Positions 25,683 through 32,723 of a stretch of 47,066 nucleotides of DNA are shown here, one piece after another (the stretch's first letter is position 1; every line of letters begins with the position of its first letter). The notes under the pieces were generated by a model. That model was not told the DNA's origin. It was given only the letters and a program-made list of their open reading frames with translations, and did not search any database. The DNA comes from a virus: the IMG/VR virus record IMGVR_UViG_3300010399_000013, positions 1 through 47,066 of that record; one strand, 5' to 3'. A program made the translations under genes and the position numbers.

Positions 25683-26561
25683 ATGGAGCAGCCCGGCATC
25701 TACGACGGCGTAGCCCGTCCTTTCGTTCCCGCGTTGGCCTACCACGCCTGCCGGTCGCGCATCTCGCGCGGCCAGCTCTGGAAGCTCTACAAGCAGAGCC
25801 CGGCGCACCTGAAGGAGGAACTCGACAGGCCATCGCCACCGACGCAGGCGATGCTCCGCGGCTCGGCGCTGCACACGGCTGTCCTCGAGCCTGACCGCTT
25901 CGCGACCGAGTACCTCGTACCGCCGCAGGATGTGCTCGAGTGCGACCGGCGCACGAAGGATGGGCGCGCCCGCTTCGACGACTGGCTGAAGCACGCCAAG
26001 GTCGAGGGCCGCGTCCCGCTCGGCTGGGATCCGCACGAGGAGCGCTTCAACCGCGCGGACGTGGGCTTCGTGCTCGAGGTCGCGAAGAAGCTCTCGGCCG
26101 ACAAGACCCTCTCGCGCCTCTTCCGCGATGGCCAAGGTCAGACCGAGGCGACGTACTGCTGGGACGAGGAACTCGCGCGCTACCGCGTGCGCTTCGACCG
26201 CGTGAACAAGACCCGCCAGGGCTGGGTCGCCGTCGACCTGAAGAGCGCGGCCGATGCGTCCCCCAAGGCCTTCCAGCGCGCCCTCGTCGACTACGGCCTG
26301 CACTTCCAAGCCGGCATGTACTCCGACGGGTTCGAGGCCTGCCGCGACGAGAAGCTCCGCGGGTTCTACTTCGTCGTTTACGAGACCGAGCCGCCCTACG
26401 CGCACGCGTTCTTCCGCTGCGCCGAGGACGTCGTCGATGCCGGGCGGTTCGAGTACCGCGCGGCCGCGGCCACGCTGCAGGCGTGCATGAGCTCGGGCGA
26501 GTGGCCCGGCTACGACTCGAACGGCATCCAGACCCTCAACCTCCCGCCCTGGTATCAGTGA
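25683..26561 (+). CDS. RecE-like PD-(D/E)XK exonuclease
   Basis: 292 residues from ATG 25683. RecE-like enzymes chew one strand of double-stranded ends so that the RecT partner can anneal the other. The order of motifs fits the PDDEXK-like exodeoxyribonuclease family (DUF3799): an early RGSALHTAVLEPDRF block, the central RVRFDRVN, the catalytic VAVDLKSAADASPKAF and the later FQAGMYSDGF with FVVYETEPPY. The catalytic Asp and Lys are in VDLKS near residue 187. It overlaps the recT start by one base (TGATG), a classic exonuclease/annealase pair. Confidence 0.85.
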   Translation: MEQPGIYDGVARPFVPALAYHACRSRISRGQLWKLYKQSPAHLKEELDRPSPPTQAMLRGSALHTAVLEPDRFATEYLVPPQDVLECDRRTKDGRARFDDWLKHAKVEGRVPLGWDPHEERFNRADVGFVLEVAKKLSADKTLSRLFRDGQGQTEATYCWDEELARYRVRFDRVNKTRQGWVAVDLKSAADASPKAFQRALVDYGLHFQAGMYSDGFEACRDEKLRGFYFVVYETEPPYAHAFFRCAEDVVDAGRFEYRAAAATLQACMSSGEWPGYDSNGIQTLNLPPWYQ

Positions 26562-27586
26562 TGGCCCAGCAGCAGAAAAAAGACGCCGTGGCCCGCACCA
26601 CGCTCTCCAACGTCAAGGGCGGCCTCAACCAGTGGCTCGCCTCGCAGCGCACGGAGCTCGCGCGCGCGCTCCCGCAGATGATCGAGCCCGATCAGTTCAT
26701 CCGGATCGCGCTCACGACCGTGAAGCAGGACGAGCAACTGCTCGAGGCCGACCCGGTCTCGTTCCTCGCGGCCGTCTTCGAGGCCGCGCAGGCTGGCCTT
26801 CTGATCGACGGCTTCCTCGGGCACGCCTACCTCGTCTCGTTCTTCAGCACGAAACGCAACTGCCGGCTCGTGCAGTTCATGCCGGGGTACAAGGGCCTGA
26901 TCGAGCTCGCGCGGCGCTCGGGCGAGATCGCCAAGGTCGAGGCGCGCGTGGTGCGTCCGGGCGATCTCTTCCGCTACGCCTACGGGATCCACCAGAAGCT
27001 CGAGCACATCCCCGCCGACGACGACGGCATCGACCTCGTCCGGTGGTCCCACGTGTACTCGATTGCCTGGTTCAAGGACCCGGCGACGCCCCCGCAGTTC
27101 GAGGTGATGAACTACCGCCAGGTGATGGCGATCAAGAAGCGCTCGGCCTCGGTCTCGAAGGGCCGCTCGAGCCCCTGGGACACCGACGAGATCCCCATGG
27201 CGCAGAAGACCGTCATCCGCCGGCTGATGCGCCTCCTCCCGCTCTCCGTGAAGGACCAGCGCATCGTCGAGAAGGACGAGGCCTTCGCCGCGGGCGTGCG
27301 CGCGGCCGAGTTCGAGGTGAAGAGCAGCCACCCCGCGAGCGTCGAGGAGCTCTCGGAGCCGAAGGACGCGGCCGAGCCGCAGGACGGCCTCGACGAGATG
27401 CGCGGCGAGCCCCAGGGCGACGACGGCGCCTCGGAGACCTCAGAGCCCGCCAAGAGCCAGCCCGCCTCCAGCGCGAAGCCAGGGCCCTCAGGATGGGACC
27501 ACGAGACGCAGGGTGATCCACCGCCAGGTTGGCAGCTCGAGCCAGATCAGCAGAGGCGTGGGAAGCCCAGGAAGGGGGGCCAGTGA
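26561..27586 (+). CDS. recT: RecT-family single-strand annealing protein
   Basis: 341 residues from ATG 26561. RecT proteins coat single-stranded DNA and anneal complementary strands in phage recombination. Family features are visible in order: LARALPQMIEPDQFIRIALT, SFLAAVFEAAQAGLLIDG, VQFMPGYKGLIELARRSG, the HVYSIAWFKD segment and the conserved DEIPMAQKTVIRRLMRLLP. The C-terminal about 80 residues are a Glu/Ser/Pro-rich, disordered tail, as in many RecT proteins. Translationally coupled to the exonuclease upstream and to the next small gene (GTGA). Confidence 0.9.
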   Translation: MAQQQKKDAVARTTLSNVKGGLNQWLASQRTELARALPQMIEPDQFIRIALTTVKQDEQLLEADPVSFLAAVFEAAQAGLLIDGFLGHAYLVSFFSTKRNCRLVQFMPGYKGLIELARRSGEIAKVEARVVRPGDLFRYAYGIHQKLEHIPADDDGIDLVRWSHVYSIAWFKDPATPPQFEVMNYRQVMAIKKRSASVSKGRSSPWDTDEIPMAQKTVIRRLMRLLPLSVKDQRIVEKDEAFAAGVRAAEFEVKSSHPASVEELSEPKDAAEPQDGLDEMRGEPQGDDGASETSEPAKSQPASSAKPGPSGWDHETQGDPPPGWQLEPDQQRRGKPRKGGQ

Positions 27587-27840
27587 ACGCCGGCCAATTC
27601 GCCGCGGCGATCTGCGCGACCTACGCCGAAGCCATCGCGTGCGGCCTGCGCCTGACGTGCTCGGTCTACGGCGTGGACATGGGCGCCACGCTCGCGGCGA
27701 TCGGGCACAATCTGCTCGGCTACGCCGACGCGCTCGGGTACGTGACCGACGAGCAGGCTGCGGCCAAGCTGCGCTCGCAGGCGGCCATGATCTTCCGCGC
27801 GGCGAAGATGGGCAACGAGCCGAACCCGGACGACAACTAG
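27583..27840 (+). CDS. Small hypothetical helical protein
   Basis: 85 residues from GTG 27583, overlapping the recT stop. Ala-rich helices (MGATLAAIGHNLLGYADALG, LRSQAAMIFRAAKMG) with an acidic end. It may assist recombination, but only its position supports this. No family recognised. Confidence 0.6.
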   Translation: MNAGQFAAAICATYAEAIACGLRLTCSVYGVDMGATLAAIGHNLLGYADALGYVTDEQAAAKLRSQAAMIFRAAKMGNEPNPDDN

Positions 27841-27916
27841 CGCAAGGGGCGCGCTCCCCGACACTCGACGAGGGTCCTCTCCCCTCGGCCGTGGGAACCA
27901 TCAGGCGCGCTCCCTT

Positions 27917-27970
27917 GGGGGCCCGGTCTTGCACGCGCAGGGGCGTGGGGATCGGGCCCTCTCTCTTACC
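27917..27970 (+). terminator. Composite hairpin terminator after the recombination operon
   Basis: 27917-27928 (GGGGGCCCGGTC) pairs with 27950-27961 as a 12-bp stem with two G-T pairs. An inner CACGC/GCGTG stem (27932-27936 with 27943-27947) fills the loop. A pyrimidine-rich TCTCTTACC follows. Together with the terminator at 28297 it isolates the small zinc-finger gene in between. Confidence 0.6.
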
Positions 27971-27990
27971 GCACGTGGAACAATGGGCCC

Positions 27991-28290
27991 ATGACACTGT
28001 GTCCTTGTGGAGCTCCGCCGCGAAGCGGCGGCAGGTACTGCAACTCCTGCCACGCGGCCTACATGCGCGCGTGGCGCGTCGGGCGGCCGCTGACTCCCGA
28101 GCAGCGTCGCAAGAGCAATGCGCGGACGTACATCCGCGTTTACGTGCGGCGCGGCAAGCTCGAGCGGCGCCCATGCGAGCACTGCGGGCGCGCCGCGCAG
28201 GCTCATCACGGGGACTACTCCAAGCCCCTCGATGTCCGCTGGCTCTGCCGTGCCCACCATCTCGCGCTTCACCGCCTGCTCGGCACCTGA
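27991..28290 (+). CDS. Zinc-finger/HNH-like protein
   Basis: 99 residues from ATG 27991. Two metal-binding sites are visible: C4-x-C6 with C17-x2-C20 at the N-terminus, and C62-x2-C65, H72-H73, C86-x2-H89-H90 at the C-terminus (CEHCGRAAQAHHGDYSKP, LCRAHH). The second half resembles degenerate HNH or zinc-ribbon proteins frequent in environmental phages. Basic helices between the sites would suit DNA binding. It is a solitary gene flanked by terminators, like a transferable moron cassette. The nested ORF at 17579 has the same plan, so the two are probably related. Confidence 0.75.
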   Translation: MTLCPCGAPPRSGGRYCNSCHAAYMRAWRVGRPLTPEQRRKSNARTYIRVYVRRGKLERRPCEHCGRAAQAHHGDYSKPLDVRWLCRAHHLALHRLLGT

Positions 28291-28296
28291 AAGAGA

Positions 28297-28335
28297 AAGG
28301 GCCGGTCGCGCCCGTGGACGCGCCGGCCCTTCCTT
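28297..28335 (+). terminator. Intrinsic terminator after the zinc-finger gene
   Basis: 28297-28310 (AAGGGCCGGTCGCG) pairs with 28319-28331 in a 13-bp stem with one bulged T and an 8-base loop, followed by TCCTT. It ends the zinc-finger transcript just before the initiator gene. Confidence 0.75.
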
Positions 28336-28361
28336 GACCAAGGTGGCCCGAGGGCTACCCT
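28334..28361 (+). promoter_or_regulatory. Candidate promoter of the replication operon
   Basis: TTGACC (28334-28339), 16-base spacer, TACCCT (28356-28361). The -35 matches the sigma-70 consensus at 5 of 6 positions, the -10 only at the key TA...T. It lies directly after a terminator and about 10 bases before the TTG start of the next gene, so the transcript would be nearly leaderless. Similar boxes occur at 36193 and 42282. Confidence 0.35.
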
Positions 28362-28370
28362 GTCGCGACC

Positions 28371-29396
28371 TTGGCGAGGCACACGACGAACGAAAGCCTA
28401 GGCGACGCGGCGGAACCCCGCAAGAAGAAGCCCGCGTACCTGCCGCTCTACGTGAGGGATTGGTACAGCGATCCGCTCGTAGCTGGGCTCCCTTGGATCG
28501 AGCGGCAGATCTACCTCTGCATGCTGATGTTGGCGTGGGAGCGCGGGCCACTCCCTGACGACACTGGGGAGATTGAGCTCGCGATCGGTTGGCGTCCGCT
28601 CTGGGTGCAGCACGTCGACAACCAGGCGCGCGCTGAGCTCATGGACATCCACGCGATTATTCCGTGGCTTCTGGAGCGCTTCTTCCACCGTACGGAGTCT
28701 GGCTGGGTCAACCTTCGTCTGGAGCGCGAGCGCGCCCACTTCTACGAGCTGGAGGAGGCCAAGAAGATCAGAACGGCGGCGGCAACCGCTGCGCGCCAAC
28801 GTAACGACCAACGTAACGACCAACGTAACGACCAACGTAACGACCAACGTAACGACCAACGTAACGACCAACGTAACGAGGTCCAGGCTCAGGCTCAGGC
28901 TCAGGCTCAGAAGAAGAATCAATCCGCAGAGAAGAACCCCCCTACCCCCCAAGGGGGGAGGGCGAAGAAGAGCTCGCAGCAGATCCTTCCAGGCACGGAG
29001 AGCCCGCACGTCGCGGCTCGAGCCGCTTGGGATCGAGTGTGGGCCGAGCGCGGTGCCGGTGCCTTCGCGTGGTCCGCGCGCCACGCCGTGGCGATGGTCG
29101 AAGTCGTGAAGCTCGCCGCGGAGGATCACGCCGAGATCGAGCGCCGCGCGCGGAACCTGATCCTGGCTGGAAGCGACGCGTGGCTGGCGCAGCGAGCCTC
29201 GCCGTCGTTCCTGCTCAAGTACTGGAACGAGCTCGCGGTCGTGGTTGTGCCCCACACTTTCCAGGAGCGCGATAGGTTGAGTCGAGAGCAACGAGCGCGC
29301 GAGCGCATGGCGAAAGCGAAGGCCCATGACGAGGCAACGAATCGAGCAGCTCTTCCAGCTCCTGCAGGCCGAGCACACGAGCTGGGAACCGGGTGA
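28371..29396 (+). CDS. DUF1376-like replication initiator candidate with internal iterons
   Basis: 341 residues from TTG 28371, the only start that keeps the N-terminal motif. KPAYLPLYVRDWYSDPLVAG, IERQIYLCMLMLAWERGPLP and DDTGEIELAIGW match the DUF1376 pattern, a winged-helix-like domain found in phage replication initiators. The middle (residues about 143-180) is made of seven QRND/QRNE repeats and a Gln/Ala run, encoded by tandem DNA repeats. The C-terminal domain (ARAAWDRVWAERGAGAFAWS...) is helical. The lambda O protein has the same plan, with origin iterons in the gene's linker. The last about 24 codons overlap the next gene and lose the third-position GC bias. Confidence 0.6.
   Translation: MARHTTNESLGDAAEPRKKKPAYLPLYVRDWYSDPLVAGLPWIERQIYLCMLMLAWERGPLPDDTGEIELAIGWRPLWVQHVDNQARAELMDIHAIIPWLLERFFHRTESGWVNLRLERERAHFYELEEAKKIRTAAATAARQRNDQRNDQRNDQRNDQRNDQRNDQRNEVQAQAQAQAQKKNQSAEKNPPTPQGGRAKKSSQQILPGTESPHVAARAAWDRVWAERGAGAFAWSARHAVAMVEVVKLAAEDHAEIERRARNLILAGSDAWLAQRASPSFLLKYWNELAVVVVPHTFQERDRLSREQRARERMAKAKAHDEATNRAALPAPAGRAHELGTG
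28797..28880 (+). repeat. Seven tandem 12-bp repeats (candidate iterons)
   Basis: Seven head-to-tail copies of CAACGTAACGAC (28797-28880); only the last base of the last copy differs (G). At 50% GC they stand out from the GC-rich surroundings. They encode QRND six times and QRNE once in the initiator gene. Twelve-base spacing is close to one helical turn, so bound proteins would line up on one face of the DNA. A replication origin is the leading idea. Confidence 0.9.
28884..28910 (+). repeat. CAGGCT hexamer repeat
   Basis: Four copies of CAGGCT followed by CAG, encoding alternating Gln and Ala. It follows the 12-bp array after 3 bases. A purine-rich, less GC-rich stretch (AGAAGAAGAATCAATCC) comes next and could be the melting region of an origin. 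Confidence 0.85.
28945..28958. repeat. C6-AA-G6 inverted repeat inside the initiator gene
   Basis: CCCCCCAAGGGGGG is a perfect inverted repeat in the coding sequence, 65 bases after the iteron array. Homopolymer runs of this kind can pause polymerases or favour slippage. Confidence 0.7.
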
Positions 29397-29847
29397 GGTC
29401 CTTGCCGACGTGTGGGACCAGGCCATCGGCTCCCTCCCCTGGCCGACGCTCGAGGCCGCGGCGCGCCGCTACCTCGCGACCGAGACCGGCCGGCCGCTCC
29501 TCTCGAAGTTCGTGAAGTTCCTTCCGCACGGCGCCGCCGCGCGCGCTCGCGGGGAGCGCAGCGATGCACCGACGGAGCACCAACGTTCGCGCGAGGACAC
29601 CTTCGCGGCGATCCTGCAGGACTGCACCTTCGACGGCGCGAGCCTCTTCAACCCTTACTCGCCCCTGGCCGAGCACGTCGACCGCTACCTCGCCTGGCGC
29701 AAGACCGGGAGCTCGAACCTCGTGCCGCCGGAGTGGTGGAAGGGCCACCACCTGGCGCCCGGCCAACTCCTCGCGTTCCTGGACCGCTTCGCCGGGGTGG
29801 GCGGCCTTTCCAACGAGCGGGTCTCGATCGAAGAACTCCGGTTCTAG
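29326..29847 (+). CDS. Replication-associated protein of unknown family
   Basis: 173 residues from ATG 29326, overlapping the initiator gene by 71 bases in another frame. In the overlap third-position GC shifts to this frame, which supports the early start. It has a helical N-terminal half (RIEQLFQLLQAEHTSWEPGE, AAARRYLATETGRPLLSKFV) and a C-terminal part with PPEWWKGHHLAPGQLLAFLD. Position right after an O-like initiator suggests a helicase-loader-like partner, but no AAA motifs are present, so function is open. Confidence 0.55.
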   Translation: MTRQRIEQLFQLLQAEHTSWEPGEVLADVWDQAIGSLPWPTLEAAARRYLATETGRPLLSKFVKFLPHGAAARARGERSDAPTEHQRSREDTFAAILQDCTFDGASLFNPYSPLAEHVDRYLAWRKTGSSNLVPPEWWKGHHLAPGQLLAFLDRFAGVGGLSNERVSIEELRF

Positions 29848-29886
29848 GCCTTCCCAAGTGGCCGAGTGCGGAGGTATGTTCGGGAC

Positions 29887-30420
29887 ATGACCAAGGCGGC
29901 TGATACGAGTGGGGAGCGCCCCGCCGTGGACGGAAACTTCGTCCTCGTGTGGGTCGAGCCGAAGCTGATCGCGTTCGCGATGCCCGGCGGACGCAAGAGC
30001 CTGCTCGCACTCGTGCGCTCGAGCGCCGCTTTGATCCGGTGCGCGGCCGAGATGCGCCACCGCGAGCAGACCGAGGTCAAGCGCCTCTCGAAGCAGCGGA
30101 TCCGCGAGGTCGGGGCCGAGCTCCTCGTCGCTGCAGCGCAGCAGATGGTCGTGCTGAATCAGGCGCAGGAGCGCATCGCCGACGTCGTCGTGCAGATCAC
30201 CGACGACTCGAACATCGACATGTTCCTCTCGCCGATGGTCACGCGCGGGGAGCTCGAGCGCGCCGCGGTGTTCGTGCTGCGCTCGGCGTACTCGGGGTGC
30301 AGGACGAGCGGGACGGTGCTCTCGGTCACGGAGTTCCAGCAGTGGGTCGAGCAGCTCGCGTGCGAGACGTTCTCGAAGCCGCTCACGACACCGCCGACGG
30401 CGGGGGATGTGCAGGCGTGA
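29887..30420 (+). CDS. Hypothetical protein
   Basis: 177 residues from ATG 29887, chosen for a GGAGG ribosome site near 29871-29875; GTG 29866 is an alternative. N-terminal strands (GNFVLVWVEPKLIAFAMPGG), then helices (RIREVGAELLVAAAQQMVVL) and a C-terminal ELERAAVFVLRSAY segment. Its stop overlaps the next start. No family recognised. Confidence 0.6.
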   Translation: MTKAADTSGERPAVDGNFVLVWVEPKLIAFAMPGGRKSLLALVRSSAALIRCAAEMRHREQTEVKRLSKQRIREVGAELLVAAAQQMVVLNQAQERIADVVVQITDDSNIDMFLSPMVTRGELERAAVFVLRSAYSGCRTSGTVLSVTEFQQWVEQLACETFSKPLTTPPTAGDVQA

Positions 30421-30611
30421 ACACCCAACCCGGTGAGCTCTGCCTGCAGGCGCAGGACCTTTTGCGCGGTGCGCTCTACGACGCGCAGCGCGGGCGATAC
30501 CTCGTAGCGCTGGCGAAGAGCCACGCGGCTTCTGCGATGCTCGCACTGCTCGACGATGAGCGCGAGCCGCACTGCGAGCCCGGCGACGCGCTGAAGCCGA
30601 GGGAGTCGTGA
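30417..30611 (+). CDS. Small helical hypothetical protein
   Basis: 64 residues from GTG 30417 (GTGA overlap). Reads as two helices (LCLQAQDLLRGALYDAQRG, VALAKSHAASAMLALLDDE), similar in outline to short TPR-like pairs. Coupled on both sides. Function unknown. Confidence 0.55.
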   Translation: MNTQPGELCLQAQDLLRGALYDAQRGRYLVALAKSHAASAMLALLDDEREPHCEPGDALKPRES

Positions 30612-30766
30612 AGCTGACTGGGCCCTCGAAGCGCGAGCTCGTGTGGGTAGTCCGAGGCCGTGGGGTGGCCTTTCTGGCAGTGCCAATCCCCGAGGGCGAA
30701 TTCATTGCGACCGTGTGCCTAACTCGGAAGCGACCCGCGCGCAAGAAGGCGCGCAAGAAGGCATGA
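30608..30766 (+). CDS. Small basic hypothetical protein
   Basis: 52 residues from GTG 30608 (GTGA overlap). An N-terminal strand region (ELVWVVRGRGVAFLAVPIPE) is followed by a Lys/Arg-rich tail (RKRPARKKARKKA), suggesting nucleic acid contact. Stop overlaps the next ATG (ATGA). Confidence 0.5.
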   Translation: MKLTGPSKRELVWVVRGRGVAFLAVPIPEGEFIATVCLTRKRPARKKARKKA

Positions 30767-31629
30767 AGCTCCGCCCCGAGAACGCACCCCGAGAGCAGGA
30801 GATCGCGCGCTTGCTCCTCCTGTGCGCGCGCTCGCAACCTCTGCCGAAGGGCACGAAGGCGACCAACGAGGCCGAGTTCTACTCGATGGCGCGCAAGTGG
30901 GTCCCCGAGCTCGCGCGCGCGTACCTCGTGAACCTGAAGACGCCCGCACCTCCGAAGCCCAACGCGGGCATGAGCGACGAGCGCCTCTTGCTCGTGGCCG
31001 CCGTAGTCGGGGCCGCCGCGCTGCTGCTCGCGGGCACGTGGAATCCATGGAATCGTCCTGGTGCCGGTCCCACGGTGCAGCAAACCCCGCTGCCCTTGGT
31101 TCCTTCCTCGGTCTCTCCCTCCTTGAACGACGATGGAGCGGGACCGGCACCTTTTCTTGCTCACGACGGTGTAGCTCAGTCGGAAGAGCGCGCGATTCCA
31201 AATCGCGAGGCCGAGGGTTCGATTCCTTCCGCCGTCGCCCCTCCGCGCGACCTCGCCCCCGCGATGCTGCCCACGCCCGTCGGCCTCTTCGAGTGCACGA
31301 CCGGCCTCTGGAGCCAAGCGGAGTTCCTCGAGTCGATCGGCGCCGACGCGCTCGACCTTCCGGTCCTCGCGGACTGCGAGGCCGCGCTCCTCGACTCGCA
31401 CGCGCTCGAGATGCTCACGCGCTCGCAAGCGATCAAGCTCGAGCTCGCCATGCTCGCGATGACTCCCGACACGCGCCGAGGGCCGGAGTTCGCGCGCGCC
31501 CTCGAGCTCGCCCTGCGCCTGTCGGACGGCGCCGAGCGCGACCTCATGCGCCAACTCGACTGCAGCAGGTGCAACGGCTTCAAGCGCTGGGCGGAGATGC
31601 ACGCGCGGTACCTGGAGTGGAGCAGGTGA
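30763..31629 (+). CDS. Membrane-anchored hypothetical ORF containing a tRNA gene
   Basis: 288-residue open frame from ATG 30763. Residues 1-70 are helical and basic. Residues about 75-93 (LLLVAAVVGAAALLLAG) form one membrane segment. Codons from about 31040 to 31165 lose the third-position GC bias, and 31165-31237 is a complete tRNA-Trp whose sense-strand translation gives the stretch GVAQSEERAIPNREAEGSIP. From about 31260 codon bias returns, with ATG 31263 (MLPTPVGLFECTTGLWSQAE) as a good second start. Either one protein is read through the tRNA or two genes flank it, with the upstream one lacking its own stop. Function unknown. Confidence 0.45.
   Translation: MKLRPENAPREQEIARLLLLCARSQPLPKGTKATNEAEFYSMARKWVPELARAYLVNLKTPAPPKPNAGMSDERLLLVAAVVGAAALLLAGTWNPWNRPGAGPTVQQTPLPLVPSSVSPSLNDDGAGPAPFLAHDGVAQSEERAIPNREAEGSIPSAVAPPRDLAPAMLPTPVGLFECTTGLWSQAEFLESIGADALDLPVLADCEAALLDSHALEMLTRSQAIKLELAMLAMTPDTRRGPEFARALELALRLSDGAERDLMRQLDCSRCNGFKRWAEMHARYLEWSR
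31165..31237 (+). tRNA. tRNA-Trp (anticodon CCA)
   Basis: Full cloverleaf by eye. Acceptor stem 31165-31171 with 31230-31236 (7 bp, one G-T). D stem GCTC/GAGC with loop AGTCGGAA. Anticodon stem CGCGA/TCGCG with loop TTCCAAA giving CCA. Variable loop AGGCC. T stem GAGGG/CCTTC (one wobble) with loop TTCGATT. Discriminator G at 31237. The 3' CCA is not encoded. It reads UGG codons. It lies in the sense direction within an open reading frame. Confidence 0.93.
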
Positions 31630-31633
31630 GACA

Positions 31634-31654
31634 CGCCTGACGCACCGTCGGGCG
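31634..31654 (+). promoter_or_regulatory. 9-bp hairpin before the secreted-protein gene
   Basis: CGCCTGACG pairs with 31646-31654 around a CAC loop, four bases after the preceding stop. No T run follows; the ribosome site of the next gene (AAGGAG) lies 6 bases later. It may be a weak terminator, an RNA-stability element or a translation control hairpin. Confidence 0.45.
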
Positions 31655-31674
31655 ATTCCGAAGGAGTAGTCCCA

Positions 31675-32277
31675 ATGAAGATCGTCCCCGCCGTTGTCTT
31701 CGCCATCGCTCTCCTGTCCGTGCCCACGCGCGCAGAGCTCTACACCTGCGGCTCCGAGGGGGGCTGCCCGGCCACCATCAACGAGGACGGACAGCCTCGG
31801 GTCGAGAAGTTCCGCAAGGGCGACACGGTCGACACCGAGGCCGGGTGGTACGTCTCGACGGACGACGGCTGGAACAAGGTGAAGTCGGGCCTGTCCGGCA
31901 ACGCCATGGGCCCGGCCGGGAACGTCACGTCACTGCCCGCGACGGCGGGCCTCGGCGTCGCCGGCGGCTCGCGATGGATGTGGGGCAACCAGATCGTCAC
32001 GGCGCGCGTCCAGGACCCGCGCTACGGCGAGCCGACCGACGTTACGGCCGGCATCACCGACCGGAGCGGCGCGAGCCCGAACGTTCCAGGATCCGGTGGG
32101 CCTGAAAGCACGCCTGACGCTCCGACGTGCGATGACTCAGACGTGATCACGACACCCGACGGCACCAAGTACAGGTACAAGGGCGACAAGGTCCAGCGCC
32201 TGAACCCGCGCAGCGGGCAGTGGGTCAACGGCACGCTGATCCAGACCCCGCAGAGCGCCGGCGGCGCCATGCACTGA
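31675..32277 (+). CDS. Secreted protein of unknown function
   Basis: 200 residues from ATG 31675, with AAGGAG at 31661-31666. A typical Sec signal peptide (KIVPAVVFAIALLSVPTRA, likely cut after the Ala at residue 20) precedes a mature part with few charges, Gly/Thr/Ser-rich, and two small motifs, DGWNKVKSG and PDGTKYRYKGDKVQRLNP. The Cys pair in YTCGSEGGCPATI could form a disulfide outside the cytoplasm. It is a single-gene cassette between a hairpin and a strong terminator, like a moron. An envelope or exclusion role is possible; no family recognised. Confidence 0.65.
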   Translation: MKIVPAVVFAIALLSVPTRAELYTCGSEGGCPATINEDGQPRVEKFRKGDTVDTEAGWYVSTDDGWNKVKSGLSGNAMGPAGNVTSLPATAGLGVAGGSRWMWGNQIVTARVQDPRYGEPTDVTAGITDRSGASPNVPGSGGPESTPDAPTCDDSDVITTPDGTKYRYKGDKVQRLNPRSGQWVNGTLIQTPQSAGGAMH

Positions 32278-32291
32278 AACGCGAACTCGGT

Positions 32292-32325
32292 GCCGGGCGG
32301 CGCTAGCATCGTCGCCCGGCTTTTT
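32292..32325 (+). terminator. Strong intrinsic terminator
   Basis: 32292-32301 (GCCGGGCGGC) pairs with 32311-32320 in a 10-bp stem with one G-T, loop GCTAGCATC, followed by five T residues (32321-32325). Confidence 0.9.
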
Positions 32326-32357
32326 CGTTCCACCTCTCCGAAAGGACCACGCCCACC

Positions 32358-32720
32358 ATGGCCCTGCAGAAGTTCGACCTCGGCATCCTCTCGACCATCG
32401 ACGACGGCCGCATCCGCGAAGCCTTCGGCCAGGCGCTGACGCGCGTCGAGCACGACCTGCGAGACCGCTCGATCGTGAAGAAGCCCCGCAAGATCACCAT
32501 CTCTCTGACGCTCACGCCCGTGCCCGACGAGCGCGGCGAGCTCGAGAGCGTGTGGGTCGGTCTCGACGTCAAGGACAACATCCCCGCGCGCCAGACCAAG
32601 AACTACAACATGCGCGCCACGCGCGCCGGCTTGATGTTCAACGAGCTCTCCCCCGAGGAAGTTCGCCAGCAGACGATCGACGACGTTCCCGCCCCGAAAC
32701 CCATCGAGAAGAAAGCCTAG
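32358..32720 (+). CDS. Small hypothetical protein, partner of the DUF2303-like gene
   Basis: 120 residues from ATG 32358, with an AAAGGA ribosome site at 32341-32346. Contains FGQALTRVEHDLRDRS and the strand pair ITISLTLTPVPDE and VWVGLDVKDNIPAR. In other phages a protein of this plan often precedes a DUF2303 gene, as it does here (knowledge-based, no search). Role unknown. Confidence 0.6.
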   Translation: MALQKFDLGILSTIDDGRIREAFGQALTRVEHDLRDRSIVKKPRKITISLTLTPVPDERGELESVWVGLDVKDNIPARQTKNYNMRATRAGLMFNELSPEEVRQQTIDDVPAPKPIEKKA

Positions 32721-32723
32721 TCC

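Noticed and set aside
28797-28880. CRISPR array
   Set aside because: Repeats are 12 bp, contiguous and without spacers, and they lie in a coding frame.
31632-32120. Direct repeat CACGCCTGACGC (31632-31643 and 32109-32120)
   Set aside because: Only about 12 bp (16 with one mismatch); the second copy is inside a gene. Too short to call attachment or transposition sites.
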